33,059 nucleotides of DNA from Oscillospiraceae bacterium (GCA_017410425.1 JAFQQV010000013.1:1-33059), one strand, 5' to 3'; positions 21,318-30,693 are shown, counted from the first letter of the stretch. Numbers and translations: made by a program. The notes: generated by a model from the letters alone, not told the origin.

Positions 21318-22898
21318 TTAGATGTTGAGCAGCTCGCTGTATACCTTCAGAGCGCCATCGGTGTCGTGGGCCAGAACCTTCTTTGCAAGGACCTTACCCA
21401 GCTGAACGCCTTCCTGGTCAAAGCTGTTCAGGTTCCAGACGAAGCCCTGATACATAACCTTGTTTTCAAAGTGAGCAAGGATTGCACCCATTGCCTTGGG
21501 AGTCAGCTTATCGCCGATGATGATGGAGGAAGGACGGCCGCCGGCAAAGTACTTGTTGCGGTTCTCGTCTTCCTTGCCGCAGGCGAAAGCAACGATCTGA
21601 GCTGCAACATTGGCACAGAGCTTCTGCTGGCTGGTGCTGCCCTCAATAACAACGTCAGTGCCCATCTGGCTGTTTCTGAAGCCCATGAACTGCAGAGGGA
21701 TGATGTCGGAGCCCTGGTGCAGCAGCTGATAGAAGCTGTGCTGGCCGTTGGTGCCAGGCTCACCGAAGATAACGGGACCGGTGACATAGTCAACAGGCTC
21801 GCCGAAGCGGTTTACACTCTTGCCGTTGGATTCCATATCCAGCTGCTGCAGATGTGCGGGGAAGCGGCTGAGAGCCTGGGAGTAAGGCAGAACAGCAGTG
21901 GAGGGATAGCCCAGAACATTGCGCTCATAGACGCCGATAAGAGCGTCAAGCATTGCAGCGTTCTGCTTGATATCGGGGTTCTTTGCCAGAATGTCAGCCT
22001 CTGCAGCGCCATCCAGGAACTGAGCAAAGACCTCAGGACCGAAGGCCAGGGACAGAACTGCACCACCGACACCGGAGCTGGAAGAGTAACGGCCGCCAAT
22101 GTAGTCGTCCATGAAGAATGCAGTCATGTAGCCCTCGTTCTTAGCCAGAGGAGAGGTCTCGCTGGTGACAGCAATCATGTGGTTTGCAGGATTCAGCCCG
22201 GCATTTTCAAGTGCATTCTTAACAAAGGACTCATTAGTCAGAGTCTCAAGGGTGGTACCGGACTTGGAAACCAGAACAAACAGGGAGTGGGCAACGTCAA
22301 TCTTGCTGAGAACGCCTGCTGCATCGTCAGGGTCAACATTGCTGATAAACTCAGCCTTCATCTTCAGGGTGTCGTTTACCTTAGCCCAGTTTTCAAGAGC
22401 AAGATAAATTGCGCGGGGACCAAGGTCACTGCCGCCGATACCAATCTGAACGACAGTAGTAAACTTCTCACCGGCTGCATTGGTGATTTCACCGGAGTGG
22501 ACCTTGTTTGCAAACTCTGCAATTTTCTTCTGCTCATTGACGTAGAATTCGCGCTTGTCAACGCCGTCAGCAATAACAGGCTCACCAAGCTGACCGCGGG
22601 TCAACTGATGGAGAACAAGGCGCTTTTCGCCGGTGTTGATCATCTCGCCGTTATAGAGGGCTGCATACTTTTCGGTCAGCTGTGCCTCATCGGCAAGCTT
22701 TGCAAGTGCAGCAAGGATCTTGTCGTCAACAGGTCTTGCACCGTAGTTGAAAGCCAGACCTTCACCCATGGTGACGCTGTAGTTTCTGACGCGCTCGGCA
22801 CCGTTCTCGCCGGACATAGCCTCCACGAGATTTACAGGCTCCACATTCTGCAGTTCCTGATAGGCGGCCAGGGTATCCATGTTTTTCCAGTTGATCAT
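21318..22898 (-). CDS. pgi: Glucose-6-phosphate isomerase
   Basis: 526 residues from the ATG with AGGAGG nine bases upstream; a longer frame opening at 22982 begins at the promoter itself and is rejected. Interconverts glucose 6-phosphate and fructose 6-phosphate in glycolysis and gluconeogenesis. Family signatures are clear: IGIGGSDLGPRA (substrate phosphate region), VLVSKSGTTLETLTNE, FFMDDYIGGRYSSSSGVGG, the catalytic Glu and His in FGEPGTNGQHSFYQLLHQG, and the C-terminal FDQEGVQLGKVLAKK with the catalytic Lys. It belongs to the longer (about 550-residue) bacterial/eukaryotic branch rather than the 450-residue Bacillus type. Monocistronic, strong promoter and terminator, codon use of a highly expressed gene. 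Confidence 0.96.
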   Translation of the reverse strand: MINWKNMDTLAAYQELQNVEPVNLVEAMSGENGAERVRNYSVTMGEGLAFNYGARPVDDKILAALAKLADEAQLTEKYAALYNGEMINTGEKRLVLHQLTRGQLGEPVIADGVDKREFYVNEQKKIAEFANKVHSGEITNAAGEKFTTVVQIGIGGSDLGPRAIYLALENWAKVNDTLKMKAEFISNVDPDDAAGVLSKIDVAHSLFVLVSKSGTTLETLTNESFVKNALENAGLNPANHMIAVTSETSPLAKNEGYMTAFFMDDYIGGRYSSSSGVGGAVLSLAFGPEVFAQFLDGAAEADILAKNPDIKQNAAMLDALIGVYERNVLGYPSTAVLPYSQALSRFPAHLQQLDMESNGKSVNRFGEPVDYVTGPVIFGEPGTNGQHSFYQLLHQGSDIIPLQFMGFRNSQMGTDVVIEGSTSQQKLCANVAAQIVAFACGKEDENRNKYFAGGRPSSIIIGDKLTPKAMGAILAHFENKVMYQGFVWNLNSFDQEGVQLGKVLAKKVLAHDTDGALKVYSELLNI

Positions 22899-22953
22899 TT
22901 TGGGTGTCCTCCTAAATATTGTTAAATCGTTGTGCGCAAACATAGTTTTATAA

Positions 22954-22982
22954 ATTATACTACCAATCTCAGGAAATAACAA
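22954..22982 (-). promoter_or_regulatory. Promoter of pgi
   Basis: On the minus strand, TTGTTA (22977-22982), 17 bases, TATAAT (22954-22959). Confidence 0.7.
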
Positions 22983-23057
22983 GTATGTACAAAAGCGGCG
23001 GATAATTTTATTTTTGCTTTGTAGTTTTTGTATAGCTTTTTGTTCACGTTGTGTTCC

Positions 23058-23086
23058 TTGACTTATTCATTGAATTATAGTAAATT
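23058..23086 (+). promoter_or_regulatory. Promoter of the phosphodiester glycosidase gene
   Basis: TTGACT (23058-23063), 17 bases, TAAATT (23081-23086), 35 bases before the start codon. Confidence 0.65.
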
Positions 23087-23121
23087 TTCTTTACCAAAGA
23101 AACAGAGAAAGGTAAGAGAAT

Positions 23122-24492
23122 ATGAATGGTATAATTGTTCGCAGAGCTATTGCTATGCTTCTGGCTCTGCTGATGGTCTTTGCCCTTTGCGCCTGCGGCG
23201 GAAAAAGCGAAGCTGCTGCGGCCCCTACCGCAACAGTCGCACCTACTCCCGAACCTACGCCTGAACCTACTCCCGAACCTACTCCTGAGCCTATAGTTGG
23301 CGAACTGCTTACCGACGACGATGGCGATGGTATTATAAATTATAAATTCAACTACAAGGGCGCAACAGTCTACGCCATGATTATCCTTGACCCCAGCCGT
23401 GTATACATCGGCACCGCCCTTCCTGAGCCCAGTGAGTGGGGCGGCTACGGCCTTACCCTCGATGCTATGGCTCAGCAGTACGGTGCTGTAGCCGGCATAA
23501 ATGCAGGCGGTTTCCTCGATGAAGGCGGCGGTGGTAACGGCTGGCCTCCCAGCGGAATTACCTTCAGCAACAAAGTCACCTTCAGTTCTCTTGAGCTTGG
23601 CCCCATAGCAGGCCTTGACTACAAGAATGACATGTGGGTCGGTTACTACACTTATGATGAGTGTGTAAACATGGGCATACGCGATGCAGTTTGCTTTGGC
23701 CCCGTGCTTGTAATGGATGGCATAAAGGCCGATCCCGCCAGTTTTGAAACCGGCATTGGCGCCAGAACCGCAATAGGTCAGCGTGAAGACGGCGCAATCG
23801 TCATGGCTGTCGTCGACGGTCGCCAGGGCTACAGCATCGGCATTACCTTTGAGGATCTGACCAATATCATGGCTGACAAGTTCGGCTGCATTAATGCCAC
23901 CAACATGGATGGCGGCAACTCCAGCTGCATGTATTTTGACGGTCAGGCCGTAAACCGCTCTGCAAACCAGGCCGGCGGCACCCGCAACCTGCCTGATGCA
24001 TGGCTTGTCAATCCCCTGCCCGAAGATTACAAAAAGCCCGAAGGTGTGGCAGAGCAGATTGTGCTGCCCGAGAATCCTCTTGGCGAAATCAAGGAATATG
24101 AGTCTGCATGCGACGAAGAAACCAGCAATCGCATGCTTGAGTTTGCCTGTGTGTTTGCAGAAGCTTATTATGGCTATTTCGGCACCAGCAATGCAAACTA
24201 CTACTATCCCACACTTCTCCAGTATGTAGCAGAAAATAGTGAGCTGCGTTACCGTATAGAGCTTGCCCTGCTTGACAGAATCTGGGTCAACACCTGGAAG
24301 ACCGACGCTTTGAATATCAGCCTTGAAGGCGCATATTCAAACGGTGACGGTACCTACGATATTATTATCACCTCTGATATTTTTGAATACTCCAACTATT
24401 GGAGCTACGAAGCACCTGGCACCACGCTGAGAATCACCGTTGTAGAAGATCCCAACTCTCTCTACGGATACCTCGCAGTTGCAACATATTGA
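23122..24492 (+). CDS. Lipoprotein with phosphodiester glycosidase (NAGPA-like) domain
   Basis: 456 residues. A lipoprotein signal with a hydrophobic core (about 9-22) and lipobox LCAC, lipidation expected at Cys25. A linker of repeated Pro-Thr-Pro-Glu units (about 41-57) holds the domain off the membrane. The NAGPA domain (about 60-310) has GAVAGINAGGFLDEGG, the conserved Asn/Gly-rich turn, CFGPVLVMDG, GARTAIGQREDGAIVMAVVDGRQ, and ATNMDGGNSSCMYFDG with the acidic/Ser-rich active-site segment. The family cleaves GlcNAc- or related sugar-phosphodiester bonds in exopolysaccharide or wall polymers. A C-terminal domain of about 130 residues (about 325-456) is unassigned. AAAGG lies eleven bases before the ATG. 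Monocistronic. Confidence 0.88.
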   Translation: MNGIIVRRAIAMLLALLMVFALCACGGKSEAAAAPTATVAPTPEPTPEPTPEPTPEPIVGELLTDDDGDGIINYKFNYKGATVYAMIILDPSRVYIGTALPEPSEWGGYGLTLDAMAQQYGAVAGINAGGFLDEGGGGNGWPPSGITFSNKVTFSSLELGPIAGLDYKNDMWVGYYTYDECVNMGIRDAVCFGPVLVMDGIKADPASFETGIGARTAIGQREDGAIVMAVVDGRQGYSIGITFEDLTNIMADKFGCINATNMDGGNSSCMYFDGQAVNRSANQAGGTRNLPDAWLVNPLPEDYKKPEGVAEQIVLPENPLGEIKEYESACDEETSNRMLEFACVFAEAYYGYFGTSNANYYYPTLLQYVAENSELRYRIELALLDRIWVNTWKTDALNISLEGAYSNGDGTYDIIITSDIFEYSNYWSYEAPGTTLRITVVEDPNSLYGYLAVATY

Positions 24493-24503
24493 TAACATGA
24501 CAA

Positions 24504-24536
24504 ACACCATAGGTCTGTATGGCCTATGGTGTTTTT
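24504..24536 (+). terminator. Terminator after the phosphodiester glycosidase gene
   Basis: 10-bp stem ACACCATAGG/CCTATGGTGT around a 9-base loop, followed by five T. The following stretch up to 24607 holds no gene. Confidence 0.88.
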
Positions 24537-24607
24537 ATTATCCATCAGGAAAAATATGATATCCCCTGCTTCGCAGGCTAGTTTCTCCCACCGGATACGC
24601 CATACCC

Positions 24608-24770
24608 AAAAAACCGGAAGGGCCAACGGCCCTCCCGGTTTTTGGTGCAGTTTAGTAATCTATATCCGAACTATTCTCATCATCAGACGCGAGCCCAGCG
24701 CAAACGGGTCGCGGCTGAAAAGGAGGAGCAGCGGCGTGAGTGCGCTCTGACTTTTGAAAAAAGTCGGAGC
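24608..24770 (-). repeat. Structured 3' repeat element, copy 2
   Basis: Minus-strand counterpart of 1406-1569. It starts 17 bases after the stop codon of the helicase gene with the conserved GCTCCGACTTTTTTC, runs through the roughly 93-base conserved body, and ends in a bidirectional hairpin (AAAAAACCGG..CCGGTTTTT, 24608-24643). Unlike copy 1, only one arm of the preceding GTCGGAGC stem is kept. The plus strand carries the same HHQTRAQRKRVA-type open frame. Confidence 0.8.
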
Positions 24771-24787
24771 AATGAAAGCCAAAACAG

Positions 24788-26728
24788 CTATATCCCGTCA
24801 TACCATTCCCGTTTACGGGTCTGGTCTTCATCGCTGCCCTCCGGCACGAATATAGCCATACCTTGGCGGGCGCGGGTCAGAAGTACACGGTATGCGTTCT
24901 TCAGGTACAGCTTCCGCTCATCTGAGTTTACAGTGTTCCAGCGGTTACCCACGAAGCTATTGTAGGTCCATTCGCTGTCCACATAGCGGTAATCCGCATC
25001 CCAGGCCACAACTGAGTAGTCCAGCTCCAGACCCTGAATATCAAACTCTGTCACCACATCCTCCAGCATATAACTTGAACGGACATCGTTCTTTCCGTTC
25101 AAGAACCAGTTAGCAACGGAAATCTCATTCTTTACAAATATGCCCTCCGGCTTTAGGCGCAAAGCTCCACTACTGGCCATAAGGCCATAACGTGTTGTAC
25201 CCTGACAGTGCTCCTTCACCCAAGCTTTGGCTTTAGCTAAATCACGGGTTATAACAATCGGATACTTGTCCTTTATCTGCTGATACAGACGTTTTGCTTC
25301 ATCAGTTTCTGCATCCAGAACTGCTTTAACAAAGGCTGCCAGATCAGGTGTTCTGAAAGAACGCACAGAAGTAGCCAAGTGCAGCTTCTCCCGCTCGAAA
25401 GTATTCAAGCCTTCAAGCATGCTGCTCCAGCTTCTATCTCGACGGTACTCATTGTCATTGAGCTGCGGGGTAATATACACATCCCAATTCGGGAACGCAC
25501 GCCGCAGAGAATCAAACCATTCAGGCAATCCAGCCTCACCAGTATTGATTTCTTGGCCACCGCCAACAAGACAAATTATAACTGCCCAGTCCTGATGTCT
25601 GTCCATAGTACTTATGAGAAACTCAGGCTCGCTGTAAGGGAAGGGAGATACACCCTTCTTCGTGGCCATGAACTTCTCAATCATGTCCTGCGTCCAGGCC
25701 CGCTGTGCTTCATCGAAAATAGCGACACGCTCAGGAGGCACATTGTTGTTGCCCACAAAGGAGTCTCGGTATTTATGGATAATCTGAATGAAGGCCGATG
25801 TGCTACGCAGGGCCTCAGATTTGGATATCTTCCCGCCACGCTGCTTCTCCTGCTCCACTTTATCACGAGCAAGGGCTTCTTGCAGCACGGTTACGAGCGG
25901 GAAATTGCCAGAAAGAAATACCGCATGCTCACCCTGCTGGGCATCTGAGCGCTGTATGGCTATGTTCAGGCCAACAAGAGTTTTGCCCGCACCGGGTACA
26001 CCTGTCACAAAGCAAATTGACTTTCTACCATTGGCTTTGCTGTGCTCAATGATGCGGTTGATCTCGTCCGTTGTGACGGTGAGGTTTTCTGCACCTGCAT
26101 CGCTGCGGGTAATTTCATGCACATTGTGGCCGCGGTACAGAGCCTGAGCCGCTTCAACGATGGTAGGAGTGGGCAGATACTCAGAATTCTCCCACGAAGC
26201 ATAGTTAAACTCCGGCTCATTGTACTGCTGGGCAATATACTTAATGGACACACCAAGGTTCTGCGCATTACAACGTATAGGCTCAATAATACGCTCCCGC
26301 TCAGTCAGGGTGTTCTGGTATCTGGGTGCGTTGGTGGAAACCATTATAGGTACAATGAGCTTGTCATGACTCTCTTTTTGGAAATTGCGCAGATCCAAAG
26401 CATAGTCATAAACCTGGTCATATGTAGACTGGCGGTATTCTTTGTCCCCAACCTTGAACTCCAAAAGGAAAACTATGTTTTTATAGAGCACCACAGTGTC
26501 AACACGCTTACCCATTCTGGGGATTGTGTATTCGAAAATGATCCTACCATCGGAAAATGAGCGCAACTGATTCTTGAGAATCTGCACTTCAGATTCCCAG
26601 GTATTGCTCTGCTGTATCGTCGTCTCCGCTGAAATATCGTTGGAGTGGATGATACCCAGTATTTCACTATCCGATTGTTGGAGAAATTCTGCTATGGTGG
26701 CAGAATAGTAGGATCTTAGGTTACGCAT
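24788..26728 (-). CDS. Nuclease-helicase fusion with DUF2075 ATPase core, possible defence protein
   Basis: 646 residues. The N-terminal third looks like a PD-(D/E)xK nuclease: Glu46 or Glu48 on an early helix (TWESEVQIL), Asp77 (GKRVDTVVLY) and Glu90-Phe-Lys92 (FLLEFKVGDKEY). From about 237 a DUF2075/superfamily 1 helicase-like ATPase follows: Walker A FVTGVPGAGKTLVGLN (about 240-255), Walker B VAIFDEAQRAW with Asp339-Glu340, a QEINTGE sensor segment, and a C-terminal arginine-finger motif YRVLLTRARQGMAIFVP. Such nuclease-helicase proteins occur in phage-defence islands (the architecture resembles Nhi-type nuclease-helicase immunity, from memory). It lies downstream of a broken type I restriction gene on the same strand, separated by 140 bases. 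Apparently intact. DNA or RNA as target is unknown. Confidence 0.82.
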   Translation of the reverse strand: MRNLRSYYSATIAEFLQQSDSEILGIIHSNDISAETTIQQSNTWESEVQILKNQLRSFSDGRIIFEYTIPRMGKRVDTVVLYKNIVFLLEFKVGDKEYRQSTYDQVYDYALDLRNFQKESHDKLIVPIMVSTNAPRYQNTLTERERIIEPIRCNAQNLGVSIKYIAQQYNEPEFNYASWENSEYLPTPTIVEAAQALYRGHNVHEITRSDAGAENLTVTTDEINRIIEHSKANGRKSICFVTGVPGAGKTLVGLNIAIQRSDAQQGEHAVFLSGNFPLVTVLQEALARDKVEQEKQRGGKISKSEALRSTSAFIQIIHKYRDSFVGNNNVPPERVAIFDEAQRAWTQDMIEKFMATKKGVSPFPYSEPEFLISTMDRHQDWAVIICLVGGGQEINTGEAGLPEWFDSLRRAFPNWDVYITPQLNDNEYRRDRSWSSMLEGLNTFEREKLHLATSVRSFRTPDLAAFVKAVLDAETDEAKRLYQQIKDKYPIVITRDLAKAKAWVKEHCQGTTRYGLMASSGALRLKPEGIFVKNEISVANWFLNGKNDVRSSYMLEDVVTEFDIQGLELDYSVVAWDADYRYVDSEWTYNSFVGNRWNTVNSDERKLYLKNAYRVLLTRARQGMAIFVPEGSDEDQTRKREWYDGI

Positions 26729-26870
26729 GGCTCTGTACTCACCCCTACATATTTACGTAATAGCATAACACCACAAATAGCATTTACTTATTGGAAGTGT
26801 TCCTACGCTAAACATTTGTCATATTATTTGAAACAGGATATAGAATAGGTCTAATATGTACTTTAGAGAT

Positions 26871-28842
26871 TTAATAATACTGTTCAACATAACTATATGC
26901 TTTGTCAAAGACCTCTTTGTCTTTGATTCGGTATTTACGCATAATGACATCGCGCAGGTTTCTACTGATCATCTTTCTCCCAGTGGGAACGTTTTGCCAA
27001 CCGTCAAAGCGAACTATTTTTACTATGCCATCTATGTCGCTGACAATTCTCTCAACAATAACCGGAGTATTTTCATTACGTACCGACTGGAACAGCGCAG
27101 TAAGTGCTGCTTTACCCTTGAGCTGCTACCAATCCCTCCCAATCGTCACGCGTCCTATCAACACCGGGGAAGAAATGAATACATGCTTCCACCATCTCAG
27201 GAACCTTGGCCTTAACAGCTTCAATATTTGTGATTATTTTTTCAACTGCATCAGAGTCGAAATTCAGTGCCTTTGCAACATCATCAAAAATGCCAACATA
27301 GTCAACAATCAGACCGTATGTCTTATCCTGACCATAGATGCGGTTGGTCCGGCAAATAGCCTGCAATAGCGTATGGTCCTTCATAGGCTTGTCCAGATAC
27401 ATAGCTTGCAGGATAGGTGCATCAAAACCGGTCAGTAGCTTGCTTGTAACGATAACGATTTGAAGCGGATTGTTGGGGTCACGGAAATCATCCAGAACCT
27501 TTGCCTCTTCCTCACGAGAGCGACGCCAAACTTTGTACTCATCGGCCTTGTCATTATTTGTGTCCATAACAATAGTAGATGTAGCTTCGCCCAGCAGACG
27601 ATCCAGTTCTTTCTTATAAAGAACACAACATTCACGATCGTAGCAGACAACTTGGGCTTTAAAACCGTTAGGATTTACCTTCTGCATAAAGTGCTCCGCG
27701 ATATGTTCACATACAGCCTTAATGCGTTCCGGATCTTTCATGATGGCCGCCATACGAACACGTTGAGCAACCTTAGACCGTTCTTCGTGAGTTAGGCCAG
27801 CTTCATCTGCAATACGCCGGAATGCATCATCGATCGCATCCTGATCAACATGGAGTTTTACAGGAACGGGTTCGAAATGCAGAGGTAGTGTTGCTCGGTC
27901 ACTGACAGAGTCCGCAAAGGAATAGCGGCTCATATAGCCAGTACGGTCTTCTTTTGCACCAAAGGTCGCAAATGTATTCTTGTCTAGTTTATTGATGGGG
28001 GTACCAGTCAAGCCGAAGAAGAACGCATTAGGCAGTGCCATACGCATACGGGCACCCAAATCACCTTCCTGAGTACGGTGTGCTTCGTCCACCATCACGA
28101 TGATATTATCCCTATAGTTAATAGCATCTTCAATCTGGGCAAACTCAAAAATCTTTGTAATAATAACCTTTCTGGTATCCGCTTTCAAAAGACGGATCAA
28201 TTCAGCATTTGTATCAGCAGGCACCAGATTGGGCACATCCGCCATAGAGAAGGTTCCGAAAATCTGTCCGGCCAAATCGATGCGATCGTTGACAATCAAA
28301 ACGGTAGGTGCATTCAATTCCTTCATCATCCGCAGTTTCTGTGCCGCAAATACCATGAGAAGAGACTTGCCGCTGCCCTGGAAGTGCCAGATCAAGCCCT
28401 TCTTGGGATAACCTGCCTTAACGCGGTTCACGATTAGGTTTGCACCTTCGTACTGCTGATATCGGCAAACCACCTTGATCTTACGATTATGCTTATCGGT
28501 AGAGAAAAGGGTAAAGTACCGGAACAGGTCCAGGATAACTTCCTTCCGGGTAATAGAGGCTACACTTTTCTGCACCTTGGTAAAATCACCTTCCTCATGA
28601 GGAATATCAGCATACCAAGGGCCCCACAGCGTGACGGGAGCATTAATGGAGCCATAACGGAAACGCTTGCCTTCTGTGGCAAAGTTGAAAATGTTGGTAA
28701 CAAACATTTCCGGAATGGACTTTTCATAATTTAGAATATCACCGGCACCGTCCATCCAACTGATGGCAGGGCGTACCGGGGACTTCATTTCGCCGATGGC
28801 AACGGGGAAACCGTTGATCAGCAGTACAATGTCAGTCAGCCG
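26871..28842 (-). pseudogene. hsdR: Type I restriction endonuclease subunit HsdR, truncated and frameshifted
   Basis: A decayed HsdR, the motor-nuclease subunit of a type I restriction system. From the 5' side it starts inside the nuclease domain (LTDIVLLINGFPVAIGEMKSP, with the D..ExK signature). The helicase follows: WHFQGSGKSLLM (Walker A), MVDEAHRTQEGDLG (DEAH box), TGTPINK, and the RTNRIYG motif VI region. The frame stops at TAA 27112-27114, just after DDWEGLVAAQG. One base out of frame, the HsdR C-terminus resumes at once: GKAALTALF, then TPVIVERIVSDIDGIVKIVRF, ending DKAYSYVEQYY with TAA at 26871-26873. Intact HsdR proteins carry a helical stretch of very roughly 200 residues between these points, so there is an internal out-of-frame deletion. 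The N-terminus is replaced by recombinase sequence. No hsdM or hsdS is present. Nonfunctional. Confidence 0.88.
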
Positions 28843-30103
28843 CTTTGCCAGAAACACTGTCGACTCCCTCACCACCATTCGGCAGCTGAAGGAAAACGGC
28901 ATCGAAGTTTATTTTGAAAAAGAAAACATCTGGACGTTTGACGGCAAGGGCGAGCTACTCCTGACCATTATGTCCAGCCTCGCTCAGGAGGAGAGCCGGA
29001 GCATTTCGGAGAACTGCACATGGGGACAACGTAAGCGATTTGCTGACGGCAAAGTGTCCGTCGCCTATAAGCGGTTCCTCGGATATGACAAAGGCGCTGA
29101 CGGTAATCTGGTCGTCAACCCTGAGCAGGCCGTGACCATCAAACGCATCTACCAACTTTTCCTTGAAGGCATGACATACAACGGCATCGCGCAGGAACTC
29201 ACAAAGGACGGCGTGCTCACTCCCGGAGGCAAGACCAAATGGAGCACCTCCACGGTCAAGAGCATCCTGCGGAACGAGAAATACAAAGGTGATGCCCTGC
29301 TGCAGAAATCCTACACTGTCGATTTCCTGACCAAGAAGACAAAGATCAACGAGGGCGAGATTCCGCAGTACTACGTTGAGGGAAACCATGAAGCCATCAT
29401 CGACCCAGACATATTCGAGATGGTTCAGCGCGAGATGGAACGCCGTGGCCGGGGTAAGAAATACCACAGCGGAGTCCACGCCTTCTCCACCAAGATCAAA
29501 TGCGGCGAATGCGGCTGCTGGTACGGATCTAAGGTCTGGCATTCCAACAGCAAATACCGGAAGACCATCTGGCAATGCAATCATAAATACGACGGCGATA
29601 AGACCTGCACCACTCCGCACCTTACCGATGCAGAGATTCAGGCAGCCTTCCTCCGGGCGGCAAACAAGCTGCTCGCCACAAAGGACGAGGTCATCCAGAA
29701 CGGCTATTCCATGATCGATGTCCTTTTCAACACGAAGGCCTTGGAAGCCGAACACGACGAACTCCTGCAGGAGACGCAGGTGGTTTCCGACATGGTACAG
29801 CAATCCATTTATGAGAATGCCCGTGTTGCTCAGGATCAGGCTGAATACCAGAAGAAGTACGACGGCCTTACGCAACGCTTCGACAAAGCCAAGTCACGCC
29901 TTGATGCGGTCGCTGCCGAGATCCACGAAAAGCAGACCCAGCGAGCATCCTACGAGGCCTTCCTCACATCCTTTAAGAAGCTCCCGAATCAGCTGACGGA
30001 GTTTACACTGGCTACTTGGCACGGGCTGGTTGATTACGTCACGGTCTACGCCGGGAATGACATCCACGTCACATTCAAAAACGGGCAGGAAATCAAAGCC
30101 TGA
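28829..30103 (+). pseudogene. Large serine recombinase lacking its catalytic N-terminus
   Basis: Large serine recombinase of the Tn4451 TnpX/TndX type. The recognisable sequence begins with SVSRFARNTVDSLTTIRQLKENG and runs through EKENIWTFDGKGELLLTIMSSLAQEESRSISENCTWGQRKRF (end of resolvase core and E-helix). The recombinase domain follows (FLGYDKGADGNLVVNPEQA, then LTKDGVLTPGGKTKWSTSTVKSILRNEKY), then a zinc ribbon (KCGECGCWYG and QCNHKYDGDKTC), a coiled coil and a beta C-terminus. About 70 N-terminal residues with the nucleophilic serine are missing. They are replaced at about 28830-28842 by reversed hsdR sequence; the open frame continues upstream to 28763 only by chance. It cannot recombine as it stands. 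Any ATG used would be 28829 or within hsdR DNA. Confidence 0.85.
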
Positions 30104-30104
30104 C

Positions 30105-30168
30105 CACCCGATTATTCATCGGGTGCAAAGATCGCCTCTACGTGTTAATCTAAGCGCAAGGAGGCGAT
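30105..30168 (+). promoter_or_regulatory. Two hairpins before the small XRE gene, the second enclosing its ribosome binding site
   Basis: Hairpin 1: CACCCGAT/ATCGGGTG (30105-30125, 5-base loop), directly after the recombinase stop. Hairpin 2: ATCGCCTC (30131-30138) with GAGGCGAT (30161-30168); its right arm overlaps the AAGGAGG site (30158-30164) of the gene starting at 30175. Could be termination, translational control, or both. Confidence 0.5.
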
Positions 30169-30174
30169 TTTATT

Positions 30175-30618
30175 ATGAGTACATTTTCTGAAAAACTGAG
30201 AATACTGAGAAAGAACCGGGAATGGACACAGGGACAGCTGGCGGATGCCCTTTCGATATCTGAATCGACCGTCCAGAAATGGGAAAAGGAAAAGAACGCT
30301 CCACCAGTCGCAGAAGTAAAGCGGCTGGCCGAGATCTTCACTGTTCCTGCTGCAGCCCTGATCGATGATGACATCAACATCCCGGAGTATTATTTTATCG
30401 AGACTATAGACACAAATGAATTCTGGCCACGAAATGCATTTCTGGATTCGACTCCACACGAGGTCTACGATGCTGGGCTGATTCACTACGCAACCCTGCA
30501 TCGCTTCCTGAATAAAGCCGGTGTTCCATATTCCGCCATCTATGTCGGACGAGAGGAGCGGCTCTCATGCGAACGCGCTCATGAACAGCGCATGGTCGAC
30601 TATTGGAATCAGGAATAA
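30175..30618 (+). CDS. Small XRE-family transcriptional regulator
   Basis: 147 residues. An N-terminal Cro/CI-type HTH spans about 5-62: FSEKLRILRKNREWTQGQLADALSISESTVQKWEKEKNAPPVAEVKRLAEIFTVPAAALI, a very regular example. The C-terminal half (about 70-147) is not a domain I recognise: acidic first, then YDAGLIHYATLHRFLNKAGVPYSAIYVGREERLSCERAHEQRM. No peptidase or cupin signature. It follows the recombinase remnant by 71 bases, and may be a leftover of the same mobile element, whose control genes often include an XRE protein. The AAGGAGG site is ten bases before ATG and lies in a possible hairpin. A terminator follows. Confidence 0.85.
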   Translation: MSTFSEKLRILRKNREWTQGQLADALSISESTVQKWEKEKNAPPVAEVKRLAEIFTVPAAALIDDDINIPEYYFIETIDTNEFWPRNAFLDSTPHEVYDAGLIHYATLHRFLNKAGVPYSAIYVGREERLSCERAHEQRMVDYWNQE

Positions 30619-30623
30619 AGCGA

Positions 30624-30666
30624 ACTCCCGATCATCGGTATTGCACCGATGCCCGGGAGTGTTTTC
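30624..30666 (+). terminator. Terminator of the XRE gene
   Basis: Two-step stem: outer ACTCCCG/CGGGAGT and inner ATCGGT/ACCGAT, then GTTTTC. Confidence 0.8.
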
Positions 30667-30693
30667 ATCTCGTGAAACTGGAATTTGTAGAAT

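Noticed and set aside
21135..22925. 596-codon plus-strand frame opposite pgi
   Set aside because: A complete Pgi with catalytic motifs lies on the other strand; the frame runs through the pgi terminator.
23261..23300. Tandem repeat in DNA suggesting CRISPR or minisatellite
   Set aside because: It encodes the Pro-Thr-Pro-Glu linker of the lipoprotein; short and coding. No CRISPR-like array was seen anywhere in the window.
24642..24965. 107-codon plus-strand frame starting in repeat copy 2
   Set aside because: It translates the repeat and then runs antisense into the helicase gene; the similarity to copy 1 is explained by the DNA repeat.
28763..28828. The first 22 codons of the recombinase open frame as true N-terminus
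   Set aside because: These codons are antisense to hsdR sequence and do not resemble a resolvase catalytic domain.
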